Origin: Malurus cyaneus samueli
Lineage: Eukaryota > Chordata > Aves > Passeriformes > Maluridae
Length of the DNA stretch: 64,000 nt
Reading direction: 5' to 3'
NCBI GenBank assembly: GCA_009741485.1
Contig: CM019229.1
Coordinates: 1,704,911 to 1,768,910, forward strand
A model generated the notes under the pieces. It was not told the origin of the DNA, searched no databases, and saw nothing but the letters and a program-made list of their open reading frames with translations. Made by a program: the position numbers and the translations under genes. The first letter of the stretch is position 1; each line of letters begins with the position of its first letter. Shown here in pieces: positions 58,501 to 61,448 of the stretch.

Positions 58501-60260
58501 AATTTTTGGGAAGTCTCAGTATTTCAAGGTTATTGGCATTCAGCTTCCAGGGATAAAATGGAGACATTTCAGGGTGGCACTGAGGAGGGAGGGAGCAGTA
58601 GAGAAACAGGGTTTTGCTGACACTTAGATGGCTTCAGCAGCATTAGAAGTGAGGGATAAAAAGCTCTCAGGTTGTTTGTGGGGCTGAGCTCACTCTGGGG
58701 ATTGTTCAGGCAGGTGTTGGGAGCAGCTCCTTCCTTCCCTCCTTCTGAGGCAATCCCTGTGTGAGGCAGCCCGAGCTCAGCCAGAACTGCCCCTTCTGGT
58801 GAAGCCTCTTTGGGTCTGTGGGTCTGAGAAGCTGCAGCTGCCCATGGCAGGGGGTGTGTCTGAGGGGTTTGGGGTGGAGAGAGGGTGTGCCTGAGGGGTT
58901 TGGGGTGTGCCTGAGGGGTTTGGGGTGTGCCTGAGGGGTTTGGGGTGTGCCTGAGGGGTTTGGGGTGTGCCTGAGGGGTTTGGGGTGTGCCTGAGGGGTT
59001 TGGGGTGGAGAGAGGGTGAGGGTTGGAGGAGATGTGCCTGAGGGGTTTGGGGTGTGCCTGAGGGGTTTGGGTGGGAGAGGGTGTGCCTGAGGGTTTGGGG
59101 TGTGCCTGAGGGGTTTGGGGTGTGCCTGAGGGGTTTGGGATGGAGAGAGGGTGTGCCCGAGGGGTTTGGGATGGAGAGAGGGTGTGCCTGAGGGGTTTGG
59201 GGTGGAGAGATGGATGTGGCAGCTGGGGTGCCCTGGGTGAGACGCCGTGGGACGGGCAGCGCTGGTTTTTGGGAACGCTTCAATCTGTTCATCTTGATGA
59301 TGCTGATATAACTGGGTCAAAGTTAAAGGTGCTTATATAGCTAGATTTATAAAATAATTCTGTAACCTGAATGATAACATTTTAATACATATAGAACTTG
59401 AATGATGGCTTTTAATACTTACGTGACCTGAATCATAACTATTTTTTCAATGTAATAGCCAAATGTAGTTAACTAGTTGCTTAATGTTTAAATAAGCAAA
59501 AACTTGCTGAAAAATAGATGAGTATAGCTAATTGGGAAAACAGCAGGATGAACTAATGAGAAATGGGCAAATGTAAAGCCAGTGAGCCACAAGATGAAGA
59601 ATTGAGACCGGTTAGACCCAGAACGCCCAAGGAACACCATAACTGTGCATGCTCTGAAGGAAAAGTAGAAAAGTTTAAATGCGAAAAAACCTTGAGCATT
59701 CATCGAAGAAGACTCCCTACAACCACCTAAATTGGGGAAGGTGTCCCAAATGAGTGTGCTTGAGATTGCCCAAAAGGAAAAGGTGGAGGGGATGCACCAC
59801 CACAGAAGTGCAAGTGCAGTACAAAAAAATTATTTAAAACATGAAGTAATCGTATATAAATTAGTTCTGGACAGGTGTATGGTGATGATATGCTGACATA
59901 GCGATATTAAACAATATTTATTGTATAAATAAGACACTTGACAAAGGTTTTTGAGTTGGGTGGAGAAATCCCCCTCACCTGCAGTGCTGCAATAAACAAA
60001 CACCTGCTCTATAGAGGAGCTATATGTGGTATATATGGGGACATCTATAGAGACTGCTCAGTGGGGTTTTCTCCACAGCCCATCTTTCCAGGCTTCAGTG
60101 TTGTTTGTAGTTTGGGAATTGTGCTGATGCTGTGTCCCTGTTGCAGGTGGAAGCCCTGACCCACCAGCCCAGAGCCACCACGGTGCACGCAGTGCGGGAC
60201 TCGGAGCTGGCCAAGCTGCCCGAGGGGGCTCTCATTTCCATCAAGCGCAAATTCCCCCAG
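1971..60260 (+). CDS. PNPLA7: PNPLA7 (NTE-related lysophospholipase), 5' part, 19 exons, incomplete at the right edge
   Basis: PNPLA7 is an ER/lipid-droplet-associated serine hydrolase of the neuropathy-target-esterase family that deacylates lysophosphatidylcholine to glycerophosphocholine. Coding exons: 1971-1989, 2593-2627, 7997-8084, 8639-8721, 10470-10558, 11007-11147, 13085-13244, 14209-14289, 19112-19240, 20521-20601, 21888-22020, 23292-23384, 28084-28184, 29200-29346, 33612-33689, 34937-35142, 41548-41679, 43070-43193 and 60147-60260. All have GT-AG borders and compatible phases, giving 678 codons without a stop. Layout: single membrane helix (about 21-40), basic linker (about 55-105), CNB-like domain 1 (about 150-275), variable linker (about 300-450), CNB-like domain 2 (about 460-560) and domain 3 (about 590-678). 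The patatin domain with its GXSXG serine and Asp dyad (family knowledge) is not in the window. I prefer PNPLA7 to its paralogue PNPLA6 because of the MRPL41 neighbour and the closer peptide match. Confidence 0.93.
1990..2592 (+). other. PNPLA7: PNPLA7 intron 1
   Basis: This 603-bp intron starts in the CpG island and becomes AT-rich after about 2470. No further element is recognised. Confidence 0.65.
2593..2627 (+). CDS. PNPLA7: PNPLA7 exon 2
   Basis: This is a 35-nt exon between CTCCAG and GTACAA. It completes an acidic luminal N-terminus ([12 protein letters not shown]) containing one possible N-glycosylation site (NST). It ends in phase 0, just before the membrane helix. Confidence 0.75.
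2628..3363 (+). other. PNPLA7: PNPLA7 intron 2, 5' part
   Basis: AT-rich unique sequence with no recognised element before the minisatellite. Confidence 0.6.
3364..5605 (+). repeat. Large minisatellite (27/28-bp unit, about 80 copies) in PNPLA7 intron 2
   Basis: The unit is GCATTGCTGGGTGCCTGTGC followed by TCACTGT(G) or TCACTCT(G), giving 27- and 28-bp versions. About 80 head-to-tail copies extend over 2.2 kb. A few units are deleted (GGTGCCGTGCTC) and there are degenerate units near 4300-4360 and at the right end. The unit has no plus-strand stop in any frame, so all three plus frames are open for over 700 codons. This is a property of the repeat and not a gene. Confidence 0.97.
5606..7448 (+). 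other. PNPLA7: PNPLA7 intron 2, unique part
   Basis: Non-coding sequence between the minisatellite and the next CR1. No repeat, RNA or conserved peptide was recognised. Confidence 0.55.
7449..7735 (-). mobile_element. CR1 LINE 3' fragment
   Basis: Antisense CR1. It starts with the complement of the CR1 3' end (AATCCCAGACTGGTTTGGTG), then GGGACCTTAAA, CCCCTGCCATGGCAGGGACA and CTTCTCTGGGCACCCTGTGC. Truncated at its 5' end, as most CR1 copies are. Confidence 0.85.
7997..8084 (+). CDS. PNPLA7: PNPLA7 exon 3 (transmembrane segment)
   Basis: Encodes residues about 19-47: [19 protein letters not shown] followed by [10 protein letters not shown]. This is a single hydrophobic helix with a basic cytosolic stop, matching the N-terminal ER anchor of NTE-family proteins. 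Bounded by TCCCAG and GTAAGT, ending in phase 1. Confidence 0.95.
8085..8638 (+). other. PNPLA7: PNPLA7 intron 3
   Basis: A 554-bp intron with no recognised element. Confidence 0.7.
8639..8721 (+). CDS. PNPLA7: PNPLA7 exon 4
   Basis: Encodes residues about 48-75, including [20 protein letters not shown]. This basic juxtamembrane block is almost invariant in vertebrate PNPLA6/7. Borders TTCCAG and GTGAGT, ending in phase 0. Confidence 0.97.
8978..9180 (-). mobile_element. CR1 LINE 3' fragment
   Basis: Antisense CR1 in intron 4 of the same subfamily as the copy at 7449 (GGGTTGGAAGGAACTTTAAA, then CCCCTGCCATGGGCAGGAAC). Confidence 0.85.
9181..9957 (+). other. PNPLA7: PNPLA7 intron 4, unique part
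   Basis: No recognised element. Contains a short direct repeat of CAACTTCATAATTTTAATA at about 9491 and 9530. Confidence 0.55.
9958..10135 (-). mobile_element. CR1-like fragment, second subfamily
   Basis: Antisense sequence resembling an older CR1 type: GAATCGTGGAATGTCCTC, GAGACCCCCGGGATCACCC, and GCGCTGTCCAAACGCTCCTG near its end. Diverged and partial. Confidence 0.6.
10470..10558 (+). CDS. PNPLA7: PNPLA7 exon 5
   Basis: Encodes residues about 76-105, including [20 protein letters not shown] and [10 protein letters not shown], which match the mammalian linker. The acceptor is TCCTAG and the donor AAAG|GTACTT. Ends in phase 2. Confidence 0.96.
10813..10980 (+). repeat. Seven tandem 24-bp units upstream of exon 6
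   Basis: The unit is approximately TATTTCCTATTAGTACAAAT plus GTAA. Seven copies fill 168 bp exactly, with the last ones degenerate. The array ends 26 bp before the exon 6 acceptor. Confidence 0.9.
11007..11147 (+). CDS. PNPLA7: PNPLA7 exon 6
   Basis: Encodes residues about 105-152, including [20 protein letters not shown] and [12 protein letters not shown]. This is the conserved lead-in to the first CNB-like domain. Borders TCATAG and GTAATG, ending in phase 2. Confidence 0.97.
11148..12344 (+). other. PNPLA7: PNPLA7 intron 6, unique part
   Basis: No recognised gene or repeat before the CR1 at 12345. Confidence 0.55.
12345..12511 (+). mobile_element. CR1 LINE 3' end, sense orientation
   Basis: Shows CTGCCCAGGGAGGTGGTGGA, then a diverged CCTGGATGTGTTTAACAAC and GGGCTTGATGATCTTGAAGG, which is the CR1 3' terminus. 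It runs directly into the microsatellite at 12512. Confidence 0.85.
12512..12965 (+). repeat. Expanded CR1-tail microsatellite (TGTGATTC-type)
   Basis: About 450 bp of TGTGATTC, TGTGTGAT and CTCTGTGTGATTGTG units. CR1 elements end in a few copies of the octamer ATTCTRTG, and this tract begins exactly there. It is therefore best read as a secondary expansion of the tail. The open frames across it are artefacts. Confidence 0.9.
13085..13244 (+). CDS. PNPLA7: PNPLA7 exon 7 (CNB-like domain 1, start)
   Basis: Encodes residues about 152-205: [20 protein letters not shown], then [20 protein letters not shown] and [12 protein letters not shown]. This is the N-terminal helix and first beta strands of a cyclic-nucleotide-binding fold, including the G-x-P-D turn. 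Ends in phase 0 at GTAAGA. Confidence 0.98.
13245..14208 (+). other. PNPLA7: PNPLA7 intron 7
   Basis: Nothing recognised apart from ordinary intronic sequence. Confidence 0.6.
14209..14289 (+). CDS. PNPLA7: PNPLA7 exon 8
   Basis: Encodes 27 residues (about 206-232), [20 protein letters not shown] then SILDVIT, in the middle of CNB-like domain 1. This is nearly identical to mammalian PNPLA7. Phase 0 at both ends. Confidence 0.98.
14290..19111 (+). other. PNPLA7: PNPLA7 intron 8 (4.8 kb)
   Basis: AT-rich intron without recognised mobile elements or exons. It contains the single ambiguous base of the window (N at 18613). Confidence 0.55.
19112..19240 (+). CDS. PNPLA7: PNPLA7 exon 9 (CNB-like domain 1, phosphate-cassette region)
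   Basis: Encodes 43 residues (about 233-275) with [20 protein letters not shown] followed by ALVRVVQ-like helix residues ([11 protein letters not shown]). It occupies the position of the phosphate-binding cassette but lacks the canonical Arg-Ala cAMP-binding signature. This agrees with reports that the family does not bind cAMP. Phase 0 at both ends. Confidence 0.97.
19241..20520 (+). other. PNPLA7: PNPLA7 intron 9
   Basis: No recognised element. Confidence 0.6.
20521..20601 (+). CDS. PNPLA7: PNPLA7 exon 10
   Basis: Encodes 27 residues (about 276-302): [20 protein letters not shown] then TTELFSC. This is the invariant helix that closes CNB-like domain 1. The donor TGT|GTGAGT is chosen because it matches the consensus and keeps phase 0. 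Confidence 0.95.
20927..21435 (+). mobile_element. LTR-like repeat family A, copy 1
   Basis: A 509-bp repeat running from TGCCTTGATAGGCCAG to AAAATCATCAGGCATCA, with TG...CA ends. It contains CAATAAGAAACTTAATAAAT and GGATGAGGCCAGAGCACAGT. Related copies lie at 34135-34633 (plus) and 45866-46369 (minus). The size and termini suggest a solo LTR. No target duplication is clear at this copy. Confidence 0.65.
21436..21884 (+). other. PNPLA7: PNPLA7 intron 10, 3' part
   Basis: No recognised element. Confidence 0.6.
21888..22020 (+). CDS. PNPLA7: PNPLA7 exon 11 (tandem CAGCAG acceptor)
   Basis: Encodes residues about 303-347, beginning [20 protein letters not shown] and followed by a charged, Ser-rich stretch. 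This is the variable linker after domain 1, and the mammalian counterpart has QAIPLVSV. The acceptor is a NAGNAG (CCAGCAG). Splicing at 21885 instead would add one Gln without changing frame. Ends in phase 1 before GTAATG. Confidence 0.92.
22084..22365 (-). mobile_element. CR1 LINE 3' fragment
   Basis: Antisense CR1 with GGTTTGGGTTGGGAGGGACC, then CTTAAAGCCCATCCCATCCC, and continuing to the CCCTGCCCTCCTTCAGCTTG region. A family B repeat abuts it on the right. Confidence 0.88.
22378..22795 (+). mobile_element. LTR-like repeat family B, copy 1 (longest)
   Basis: About 415 bp with the landmarks CCCAATTCTCTGTTGTTTCC, GGTGTCCTTGAGTTTGGGGC and GGAATTGTTTTGTGTAAAAA, ending near AAATCCTGAGGCA. Partial copies lie at 25355-25562 and 44990-45390. 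The recurrent right end ATCA suggests an LTR, but the class is not certain. Confidence 0.6.
22796..23291 (+). other. PNPLA7: PNPLA7 intron 11, 3' part
   Basis: No recognised element. Confidence 0.6.
23292..23384 (+). CDS. PNPLA7: PNPLA7 exon 12
   Basis: Encodes residues about 347-378, including [20 protein letters not shown]. This is the poorly conserved Ser-rich linker, and the FRRSLSS motif sits where mammals have KRSHSV. It is supported by strong splice sites (TTTCAG, GTAAGT) and phase 1-1 agreement rather than strong conservation. Confidence 0.88.
23385..25354 (+). other. PNPLA7: PNPLA7 intron 12, first part
   Basis: No recognised element. A small imperfect hairpin (GATGATGATGGGCCATCATC) lies near 23708. 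Confidence 0.55.
25355..25562 (+). mobile_element. LTR-like repeat family B, copy 2 (right end only)
   Basis: Shares the last 200 bp or so of the family: CCCCAATTCTCTCTTGTTTC, GGGGCCTGGCACAGGGAGGT and GGAATTGTTTTGTGTAAAAA, ending near CCTAAGGCATCA. Confidence 0.6.
26025..26285 (-). mobile_element. CR1 LINE fragment, older and diverged
   Basis: Antisense CR1 recognisable from TCACAGACTCATGGACTTAT, then AACACTTCCAGGGGTGGTGA and TTTCCTAATATCCAATCAAA. More diverged than the other copies. Confidence 0.75.
26286..28083 (+). other. PNPLA7: PNPLA7 intron 12, last part
   Basis: AT-rich sequence including a simple ATAATAAT-like patch at 27330-27395. No exon or mobile element recognised. Confidence 0.55.
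28084..28184 (+). CDS. PNPLA7: PNPLA7 exon 13
   Basis: Encodes residues about 378-411, including [20 protein letters not shown]. It aligns with the mammalian GMACDRARVFL segment between CNB-like domains 1 and 2. Borders TTGCAG and GTGGGT, ending in phase 0. Confidence 0.93.
28262..28436 (+). repeat. Polypyrimidine tract (TTTTTCCCC type)
   Basis: An almost pure C/T strand of about 175 bp, 80 bp after the exon 13 donor. The complement is a purine tract able to adopt triplex structures. Confidence 0.9.
28437..29199 (+). other. PNPLA7: PNPLA7 intron 13, remainder
   Basis: Mostly unrecognised. A 54-nt stretch at 29090-29143 has exon-like borders and an open frame and is discussed as a finding. 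Confidence 0.55.
29200..29346 (+). CDS. PNPLA7: PNPLA7 exon 14
   Basis: Encodes 49 residues (about 412-460), ending [19 protein letters not shown]. This is the conserved helix that leads into CNB-like domain 2. Phase 0 at both ends. Confidence 0.97.
29347..32464 (+). other. PNPLA7: PNPLA7 intron 14, main part
   Basis: No mobile element or exon recognised over about 3.1 kb. Confidence 0.5.
32475..32780 (+). mobile_element. CR1 LINE 3' end, sense orientation
   Basis: Typical CR1 3' end, including CCCTGGCACAGGGTGCCCAG, GCAGTGCCCAAGGCCAGGCT and GGGCTTTAAGGTCCCTTGGA. It terminates at GGGATTCTGTGA. Confidence 0.9.
32781..33611 (+). other. PNPLA7: PNPLA7 intron 14, 3' part
   Basis: No recognised element. 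Confidence 0.55.
33612..33689 (+). CDS. PNPLA7: PNPLA7 exon 15 (CNB-like domain 2, start)
   Basis: Encodes 26 residues (about 461-486), including [16 protein letters not shown]. This is the glycine-bearing beta-roll entry of the second CNB-like domain. Phase 0 at both ends, with donor CAG|GTGAG. Confidence 0.97.
33690..34134 (+). other. PNPLA7: PNPLA7 intron 15, 5' part
   Basis: No recognised element. Confidence 0.55.
34135..34633 (+). mobile_element. LTR-like repeat family A, copy 2 (diverged)
   Basis: Aligns along its length with the copy at 20927 (TGCCTTGAAAGGCTAATTTT, GGTGCACAATTTGATG, CAATAAGAAACTTAATGCAG). It has many substitutions and a degraded right end, so it is the oldest of the three copies. 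Confidence 0.6.
34937..35142 (+). CDS. PNPLA7: PNPLA7 exon 16 (CNB-like domain 2, core)
   Basis: Encodes residues about 487-555: [20 protein letters not shown], then [20 protein letters not shown] and [12 protein letters not shown]. This is the beta-roll core, with the [14 protein letters not shown] cassette diagnostic for NTE-family domain 2. Ends in phase 2 at GA|GTGAGT. Confidence 0.98.
35262..35710 (+). mobile_element. CR1 LINE 3' portion, sense orientation
   Basis: Contains GGGCCCCTCACTGCAAGAAA, then GGCTCAGCCTGGAGCAAAGG and GGTGGTGGAGCCACCATCCC, all hallmarks of the CR1 3' region. It starts about 120 bp after exon 16. The 35190-35262 segment just before it recurs with it elsewhere in the locus. 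Confidence 0.85.
35711..36292 (+). other. PNPLA7: PNPLA7 intron 16, unique part
   Basis: No recognised element. Confidence 0.5.
36293..37200 (-). pseudogene. Degenerate coding-like stretch, origin unknown
   Basis: On the minus strand, 36511-36293 reads as an open 72-codon frame. It contains [20 protein letters not shown] and [16 protein letters not shown], which look like amphipathic helices of a real protein. Further upstream on the same strand (to about 37200) are short lysine- and glutamate-rich coding-like pieces broken by stops, including [21 protein letters not shown] do not recognise the family. A decayed endogenous-retroviral or other transposon reading frame is the most likely source, and a dead host gene copy is possible. 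Confidence 0.3.
37426..37690 (+). repeat. Partial duplicate of the exon 16 end with its donor and flanking intron
   Basis: The sequence CAAGTCCCATTTCTATGAGT and the following GAGTTCTGCCA repeat the 3' end of exon 16 (near 35128-35153). The downstream intron and CR1 start (CACACATCAAATCCTGGGTT, CACTGCAAGAAAG) are also copied. The donor GTGAGT at 37455 is intact, and TTTTAG/TTGCAG lie just upstream. Only about 30 nt of exon remain. Confidence 0.8.
37691..39719 (+). other. PNPLA7: PNPLA7 intron 16, unique part
   Basis: No recognised element. A short tandem copy of TCTAGAGCCTAAGGAAAAT occurs at about 39147 and 39172. Confidence 0.5.
39720..40352 (+). mobile_element. CR1 LINE 3' portion, sense orientation (about 630 bp)
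   Basis: The longest CR1 piece of this window. It includes AGGAGGGACCTGGAGCTGCT, CTCACCTGGAGAGGAGAAGC, ATTGGGAAGGAATTGTTCCC and GCACAGGGTGCCCAGAGAAG, ending at CCAGGCTGGACAGG without its 3' terminus. A G-rich GGGGAGGGAGGGGAGGGG patch is at about 39887-39915. Confidence 0.82.
40353..41547 (+). other. PNPLA7: PNPLA7 intron 16, 3' part
   Basis: No recognised element apart from a short TA-rich patch at 41120-41150. Confidence 0.5.
41548..41679 (+). CDS. PNPLA7: PNPLA7 exon 17
   Basis: Encodes residues about 555-599: [20 protein letters not shown], then [20 protein letters not shown]. This linker helix between CNB-like domains 2 and 3 is nearly identical to human PNPLA7. The phase 2 junctions match exons 16 and 18. 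Confidence 0.98.
41907..41944. repeat. Perfect 38-bp palindrome
   Basis: CTTTTGAAGTGACTTAATT is followed immediately by its exact reverse complement, giving 19-bp arms with no spacer. Flanking bases do not pair. It lies in intron 17, 228 bp after exon 17. Confidence 0.95.
41945..42594 (+). other. PNPLA7: PNPLA7 intron 17, middle
   Basis: No recognised element. Confidence 0.55.
42595..42876 (-). mobile_element. CR1 LINE 3' fragment
   Basis: Antisense CR1 with GACTTGGGTTGGGAGGGACC, CCCCTGCCATGGCAGGGACA and AATTCCTTCCCAATATCCCA. Close to the copies at 7449 and 22084. Confidence 0.88.
43070..43193 (+). CDS. PNPLA7: PNPLA7 exon 18 (CNB-like domain 3, start)
   Basis: Encodes residues about 599-640: [20 protein letters not shown] then [10 protein letters not shown]. 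This is the beta-roll of the third CNB-like domain. High GC content contrasts with the flanking introns. Ends in phase 0 at GTGAGA. Confidence 0.98.
43227..43322 (+). repeat. Four tandem 24-bp units after exon 18
   Basis: Four identical copies of ACTGGGGTTTGTTCTGTGCC plus AAAC, starting 34 bp after the exon 18 donor. Confidence 0.95.
43340..44183 (+). mobile_element. Probable endogenous retroviral LTR, sense orientation
   Basis: The sequence has an AATAAA at 43966-43971 followed by a T-rich R/U5-like region. It ends in CTAAACCATGACA, after which TTTTCTGGTGCATTGG could be a degenerate primer-binding-site region. The left boundary is uncertain and no internal retroviral genes follow. Annotated as a solo or near-solo LTR from architecture rather than a family match. 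Confidence 0.45.
44184..44989 (+). other. PNPLA7: PNPLA7 intron 18, unique part
   Basis: No recognised element. Confidence 0.5.
44990..45390 (+). mobile_element. LTR-like repeat family B, copy 3
   Basis: Shares with the copy at 22378 the blocks GGGGCTGCACCCACAATGGA, CCCAATTCTCTGTTGTTTCC and GGAATTGTTTTGTGTAAAAA, and the right end AAATCCTGAGGCATCA. Confidence 0.6.
45740..45865 (+). mobile_element. CR1 LINE, left part (interrupted)
   Basis: Sense CR1 from GGCCCTGGCACAGGGTGCCC to GGGAGCAGTTTGGGACAGTGG. It is interrupted at 45866 by a family A repeat, and the expected continuation (AAGGTGTCCC) resumes at 46377. Confidence 0.88.
45866..46369 (-). mobile_element. LTR-like repeat family A, copy 3, inserted in a CR1
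   Basis: This 504-bp copy has TG...CA termini (TGATTCCTGATG to GTCAAGGCA on the plus strand). It is flanked on both sides by ACAGTGG (45859-45865 and 46370-46376). This defines the element ends cleanly and shows insertion by an integrase-type mechanism. Its sequence is very close to the copy at 20927. Confidence 0.8.
46370..46440 (+). mobile_element. CR1 LINE, right part (interrupted)
   Basis: Continuation of the CR1 at 45740: GGAAGGTGTCCCAGCCATGG, then AACTTTAAGGTCCCTTTCCA. The terminal octamers are missing. Confidence 0.82.
46441..48030 (+). other. PNPLA7: PNPLA7 intron 18, unique part
   Basis: No recognised element. Confidence 0.5.
48031..48338 (-). repeat. Inverted copy of the exon-16-flank/CR1 segment
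   Basis: Read on the minus strand, it starts at GAGTTCTGCCA, which is position +3 of intron 16. It follows the intron through CCCTTTTGAACAAAG and the CR1 start CACTGCAAGAAAGACATTGA. It then shares with the copy at 37426 the extra piece ACTTCTATTATTCTC, and ends in a CR1-type terminus (GTCTGGGATTCTGTGA). Confidence 0.75.
48331..48565 (+). repeat. Imperfect tandem repeat (AACTCCCAAAATTTTCCAGA unit)
   Basis: About five degenerate units of 45-55 bp built from AACTCCCAAAATTTTCCAGA followed by GCTGGGCTTTTAGGTG. Confidence 0.8.
48566..49204 (+). other. PNPLA7: PNPLA7 intron 18, unique part
   Basis: No recognised element. Confidence 0.5.
49205..49593 (+). repeat. Tandem TTTGCCAATTCCTTGCATTT array with very long T runs
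   Basis: Seven or so imperfect units of about 30 bp of the form TTTTGCCAATTCCTTGCATT plus TTTGTGA. They are interrupted by an uninterrupted run of 90 T (49384-49473) and another of 37 T (49514-49550). The lysine-rich minus-strand frames here are artefacts. The T-run lengths are unreliable in any sequencing technology. Confidence 0.9.
49594..50814 (+). other. PNPLA7: PNPLA7 intron 18, unique part
   Basis: No recognised element. Confidence 0.5.
50815..51040 (+). repeat. G/T-only low-complexity tract
   Basis: About 225 bp of almost pure GTTT/GGTTTT sequence, followed at 51060-51083 by a short GA-rich patch. Confidence 0.85.
51041..52663 (+). other. PNPLA7: PNPLA7 intron 18, unique part
   Basis: No recognised element. 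Confidence 0.5.
52664..53005 (-). mobile_element. Probable solo LTR of an endogenous retrovirus, antisense
   Basis: On the minus strand, about 340 bp start TGTGTATGACTG and end CCAATGGCTACA (TG...CA). Inside are a TATA-like GGATAAAAGG (near 52765) and, about 15 bp later, TTAATAAAGTAGC with AATAAA at 52738-52743. U3-R-U5 order and spacing are retroviral. Clear target duplications were not found, so the exact ends are uncertain. Confidence 0.55.
53006..53573 (+). other. PNPLA7: PNPLA7 intron 18, unique part
   Basis: No recognised element. Confidence 0.5.
53574..53838 (+). repeat. Local direct repeat, copy 1
   Basis: Starts AACCAGAGTGTGTAACACTG and runs to GAAGGCACAGTAGGATTTCA. It recurs at 54712-54967 with about one difference per ten bases. 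The family was not recognised. Confidence 0.85.
54475..54545 (-). mobile_element. Short CR1 LINE terminal fragment
   Basis: TTCCAGACTGGTTTGGGTTG and GAAGGGACCTTAAAGATCAT are the antisense CR1 3' end. Only about 70 bp remain. Confidence 0.8.
54712..54967 (+). repeat. Local direct repeat, copy 2
   Basis: Counterpart of 53574-53838, starting AACCAGAGTGTGTAACACTG, 1.14 kb further on and in the same orientation. Confidence 0.85.
54968..56094 (+). other. PNPLA7: PNPLA7 intron 18, unique part
   Basis: No recognised element. Confidence 0.5.
56095..56255 (-). mobile_element. CR1 LINE fragment at the left edge of the large duplication
   Basis: Antisense CR1 (CAGAATTGTTGGAGTGGGAA, CCCCTGCCATGGCAGGGACT). 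From CAGCCCCAATGTCCAACCTG (56191) rightward it is identical to the CR1 at 62490-62650. Left of that point the two differ clearly. Confidence 0.85.
56191..57588 (+). repeat. Large near-identical repeat, copy 1
   Basis: About 1.4 kb repeated from about 62581 to the window end, in the same orientation and at a distance of about 6.39-6.40 kb. Differences are almost all single-base insertions or deletions in homopolymers (for example TTTTCATG versus TTTTCCATG). Substitutions are very rare. Confidence 0.95.
57589..58371 (+). other. PNPLA7: PNPLA7 intron 18, unique part
   Basis: No recognised element. Confidence 0.5.
58372..58490 (-). mobile_element. CR1 LINE fragment, diverged
   Basis: Antisense CR1: AAAGTTGGGTTGGAAAGGGA, then CAGGGACATCTTCCCCAACC and CAGGCTGCTCAAGCC. 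Confidence 0.75.
58853..59212 (+). repeat. G-rich 20-bp minisatellite, about 15 copies
   Basis: The unit is GTGTGCCTGAGGGGTTTGGG, with some units separated by GGAGAGAGG-type spacers. The G-rich strand is the PNPLA7 sense strand. Confidence 0.93.
59297..60060 (+). mobile_element. Probable retroviral solo LTR just upstream of exon 19
   Basis: AT-rich block with a TATA-box-like TATATAAA at 59853-59860 and AATAAA at 59991-59996 (GCTGCAATAAACAAACACCT), about 140 bp apart. It is followed by a short U5-like segment ending near GAGACTGCTCA. The arrangement is that of an LTR in the same orientation as PNPLA7. The left boundary is a guess. Confidence 0.45.
60147..60260 (+). CDS. PNPLA7: PNPLA7 exon 19 (CNB-like domain 3), last exon in the window
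   Basis: Encodes 38 residues (about 641-678): [20 protein letters not shown], then [18 protein letters not shown]. It completes the beta-roll of the third CNB-like domain. Borders TTGCAG and GTAAGG, phase 0 at both ends. The next expected peptide (VTRLIHLLGEKILG in mammals) is not found downstream within the window. Confidence 0.98.
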
Positions 60261-61448
60261 GTAAGGCAATTCAAAGCATTTTCCTGTCTCTCTCAAAGGA
60301 TGCCTGAGAGGCTCGAGCTCCCCGTTAGCAGCGAGTCCTTGGGATTTTCTGTGGGATTGATGCTGTGAGGAAACGCCGCATGCTCCGAGCGGCTCCATCG
60401 CAGCTTTGCCCCAGCTTTCCTTGCTCTGTCTCCCATCAGTGGCTGCAGCTTTCATGGCAGGGCTGCTCTGGGGGTCTGGAAGGAGCTGTGTCAAATGCAG
60501 GATGTTGGCAAAGTGGGGATCACTCAGTGCTGCTGATGGCAAATGGGAGTTTGGCTTCTAAAATCCCTTTAAAAATGTTATTTATTCCTGCTCCTCGCCG
60601 GGGCTCAGAGTCAGCCCTTGGCTCTCTGTACCTTCATTTCCAGAGCTGTGATATTTGGGGGTTGCTTTCCCTCTTGCTGCTGTTTTGGGTTGTCAATCCT
60701 CGTTGTGCAGCTGCCACATCTGTCTGTGTCCTGAAGACTGGGATTGCTCCCTTTGAATCCATCAGCTCATCCATCTTCTTTAATTCACTTGACATTATAT
60801 CTCTCTCCTGCAAATTTGGAGACTGACGGACTCGAAATTTAATTCTTTTGTCCCTAAGTGCATCAGGGACATTATACTAAGCACTAAATCATTGCACTGG
60901 CCTTAAAGGCAATTCTTTAATGCTGTTACTTCAAATTATTTCTGATTTTTCATTTTGCTCTCTTTCAAGACATTGATTTTTCTTTTTTACCAGATTTCTT
61001 TTAAAAAATCCTGCAAAAATAATAGACCTAATTTAAATACTTGTATTCTCTTGCTTTCCTAGCACCTGTAATAACTTTTTTTTTTAGTTGTACAATATAA
61101 AGCCTCTATTCAGGCATTTTCATAGTGCCAAAACTGTGGGGTTTTGTCTGTATTATTGCCAGGAGAATTTAATTATGGCAATAAGTGTTCAGAAGTTGTG
61201 TCAGTGAAAGATAATCTTCCCAGTTTTCCCTGTAATGATTGTTTTCGCTAAAGTGTTTCTCAGCTTCTCTTGGGAATTATTGACTTCTGATCTGTGGAAC
61301 TCACTTGAAAAGACCTGTGAGTTTATTCCTCTCTATTTAATGGAAGAGGTTTATGAGCTGGGAGCATTGTCACCTCAAACTGGGGCCATCCCAAACGTGT
61401 GGGATCCACTGGAGCTGCTTTCAGCCATTGCTGTCCTTGTGGCTGCTC
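60261..61448 (+). other. PNPLA7: PNPLA7 intron 19, 5' part
   Basis: No recognised element or exon. Confidence 0.55.

Noticed and set aside
58706..59320. 204-codon minus-strand proline-rich frame
   Set aside because: A translation of the 20-bp minisatellite (repeated [14 protein letters not shown] peptides).
1971..60260. Assignment of the large gene to PNPLA6 (neuropathy target esterase) instead of PNPLA7
   Set aside because: The head-to-head MRPL41 neighbour and the peptide details (for example [27 protein letters not shown]) fit PNPLA7 better. A full-length comparison would settle it.
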